Positions 5,088 to 5,863 of a stretch of 5,863 nt of DNA are shown here, in pieces. The first letter of the stretch is position 1; every line of letters starts with the position of its first letter. Under the pieces are notes generated by a model that was not told the origin of the DNA, did no database searches, and saw only the letters and a program-made list of their open reading frames with translations. Source of the stretch: Clostridia bacterium (GTDB taxonomy: Bacteria > Bacillota > Peptococcia > DRI-13 > DTU073); the NCBI GenBank assembly GCA_012842035.1, contig DUTO01000037.1:1-5863 (forward strand), in the 5' to 3' direction. A program made the translations under genes and the position numbers.

Positions 5088-5123
5088 GCGTAAAATAGAG
5101 CCCACCTTGCAAACAAGATGAGC
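5088..5123 (-). terminator. Terminator-like hairpin downstream of the transposase
   Basis: In minus-strand RNA GCTCATCTTG-TTTG-CAAGGTGGGC (5123 to 5100) forms a ten-pair stem with two G-U pairs, followed by UCUAUUUU (5099-5092). It would stop tnpC transcription just before the end of the element and keep it from entering the toxin gene in antisense. Confidence 0.5.
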
Positions 5124-5138
5124 TTAGCATCAAATTAA

Positions 5139-5463
5139 TTATTTCTGTACCCGGCATTCCCCGGGCAGAGCCTCTGAATAGGGTAGCAAACTATCCAAAA
5201 CACTCTCATTTTTCAAATCTACATTGGGTAGCTGTTCGAAAAGATATTTAAGATAAGTATATGGATTCAAGCCATTTTCCTTAGCTGATTCAACAATACT
5301 ATAGACTGTAGCACTTGTTTTAGCCCCTCGGGGAGTATTAGAAAATAGCCAATTTTTACGTCCGATTACAAAAGGCTTAATAGAGCGTTCACCACGGTTA
5401 TTATCTAATTCTAATCGCCCGTCTAATAAAAAAGCGTTTAGTTTATCCCATTGTTTAAGGCAA
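5139..5463 (-). pseudogene. tnpC: IS66 transposase (TnpC), C-terminal fragment
   Basis: About 107 codons end at TAA 5139-5141. The sequence LLDGRLELDNNRGERSIKPF, VIGRKNWLFSNTPRGAKTSA and YSIVESAKENGLNPYTYLKY is the classic end of the IS66 DDE transposase. The Glu in NNRGER is the third catalytic acid of the DDE triad, and YLFEQLPNVD with a final LLPYSEALP...CR belongs to the IS66 C-terminal domain. Full-length proteins are about 500 residues, so the N-terminal regions and the two catalytic Asp residues are missing. Homology breaks just before CLKQWDKLNAF, where the DMT transporter sequence starts. Confidence 0.85.
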
Positions 5464-5718
5464 ATTGTGAATACAGGAATTGGCTGCTATTTTTACTTTT
5501 CATCCATACAAAATTTGTCTGCACAGTCAGTGGCAATCTGCGGTTATCTAGAACCTTTGTCAGCTTTGATTTTTTCAGCTATTTTTTTGCAAGAGCGATT
5601 AACGTCTTTACAAATTATTGGAGCCATATTGATTTTAGGTGGAGCCGTATTCGGAGAATGGTTCCAAAGTAATAAAACAATTAGTGTGCAGGGCGAAAAT
5701 GATGTGCATAATCTATAA
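5464..5718 (+). pseudogene. EamA/DMT-family transporter, C-terminal fragment
   Basis: The frame ending at TAA 5716-5718 reads NTGIGCYFYFSSIQNLSAQS, YLEPLSALIFSAIFLQERLT and QIIGAILILGGAVFGEW, followed by a polar tail. This is the last part of the second EamA repeat in drug/metabolite transporters: the x-LEP-xSALxFSxxFLxExLT helix pair and the IGAxLILxG final helix. Complete proteins have ten helices and about 300 residues; only about 83 are left. A GTG at 5467 is in frame, but the sequence before it is IS66, so there is no real start or RBS. The original substrate (often an amino acid, nucleotide or drug) cannot be read. A deletion starting in the IS66 element probably removed the rest. Confidence 0.78.
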
Positions 5719-5743
5719 GCCACATTACTTATTATTATACTTT

Positions 5744-5784
5744 TAATCCGCGCCTCGCGGGAAGGCATTGTTAGTTGACGTCAC
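5744..5784 (-). repeat. Cassette-boundary repeat, copy C (partial)
   Basis: This 41-bp unit begins TAATCCGCGCCTCGCGGGAA and continues with GGCATTGTTAGTTGACGTCAC. By eye it differs from copy A (3103-3143) at only about five positions. It lies about 25 bp after the EamA stop and in the same orientation as copies A and B, but without the longer left half (the CCCCGCTGA portion), which is replaced by AT-rich DNA. It may be a decayed or deletion-trimmed boundary. Confidence 0.6.
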
Positions 5785-5791
5785 AAAACTA

Positions 5792-5820
5792 TTTACACGT
5801 GTTATCATACGTGTTATAAT
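5792..5820 (+). promoter_or_regulatory. Strong promoter with paired 9-bp repeats (operator-like), driving a gene beyond the window
   Basis: TTTACA (5792-5797, five of six bases) and TATAAT (5815-5820, perfect) are separated by 17 bp. ACGTGTTAT occurs twice, at 5797-5805 and 5809-5817, 12 bp apart, so the copies overlie the spacer and reach into the -10 box. That is the position expected for a repressor that blocks RNA polymerase. Downstream an AGAGGA (5839-5844) precedes possible GTG/ATG starts too close to the edge to judge. Such compact, self-repressed promoters are common for toxin-antitoxin operons, but the gene here is unknown. Confidence 0.62.
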
Positions 5821-5863
5821 GTTATTGTATCACAGAGTAGAGGATGTGTTTATCTGTGACATC

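Larger units (their letters stand above)
5084..5463 (-). mobile_element. IS66-family element, 3' end fragment
   Basis: One end of the element is intact: GTAAGCGTAAAATAGAGCCC at 5084-5103 fits the GTAA-type terminal repeat of IS66 elements, and it abuts the interrupted toxin codon at 5083. IS66 insertions make 8-bp duplications, so GGTTATCG (5076-5083) would be the target copy. From that end come a terminator-like hairpin and the C-terminal part of the transposase. Near 5463 homology ends abruptly inside the transposase and the EamA fragment begins, so the other terminal repeat, tnpA, tnpB and most of tnpC are gone. The element cannot move by itself. Confidence 0.75.

Noticed and set aside
5451..5672. 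Plus-strand frame of 73 codons overlapping the EamA fragment
   Set aside because: The overlapping frame 5464-5718 carries clear EamA sequence, so this one is a shadow.

Overview
The window looks like an accessory, low-GC Bacillota chromosome region. The support is AT-rich coding DNA, strong GGAGG-type ribosome binding sites, a stalk (copper amine oxidase N-terminal-like) protein, a likely DUF6143 protein, an M56/BlaR1-type remnant and an IS66 element close to those of Clostridia and Negativicutes. A spore-forming Negativicute or Clostridium relative is plausible, but the genus cannot be fixed from sequence alone.

Left part (1-1432). A truncated, secreted stalk-domain protein reads leftward off the window edge. 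Diverging from it is an intact small protein, probably DUF6143, with its own promoter and RBS. It is followed by the relic of an AbrB-type DNA-binding gene.

Gene graveyard (1433-1927). This stretch has no intact gene. On the minus strand it holds recognisable debris: the N-terminal membrane segment of an M56/BlaR1-family protein, another unidentified protein fragment with an internal stop, an exact 14-bp tandem duplication, and an out-of-frame tail that could be the lost C-terminus of the neighbouring lipoprotein.

Minus-strand block (1928-4394). From upstream to downstream the order is crcB (fluoride exporter, split by a single-base frameshift at a homopolymer), a membrane-anchored C39-like cysteine peptidase, a 35-codon leader-like ORF, and a lipoprotein of unknown function. 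Related GC-rich repeats lie on both sides of the peptidase gene, and a third copy lies near the right edge. The peptidase gene fills almost the whole interval between its two repeats, has no room for its own promoter, and is transcribed in the same direction as crcB. This resembles a gene-cassette array with attC-like boundaries, which is the most interesting signal here. No integrase is visible.

Right part (4395-5863). A long imperfect inverted repeat separates the crcB promoter from a rightward AbrB-type antitoxin and RelE-like toxin pair with ATGA-overlapping genes. The toxin is cut after about 60 codons by the end of an IS66-family element. Only the C-terminal third or less of its transposase remains, and it is fused by deletion to the C-terminal quarter of an EamA/DMT transporter. 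After the third repeat copy, a near-consensus promoter carrying two 9-bp direct repeats drives something beyond the edge.

Taken together, the window shows repeated insertion, deletion and decay. The genes likely still functional are the stalk protein (if complete outside the window), the DUF6143-like protein, the lipoprotein, the C39-like peptidase and the orphan antitoxin; crcB is uncertain.
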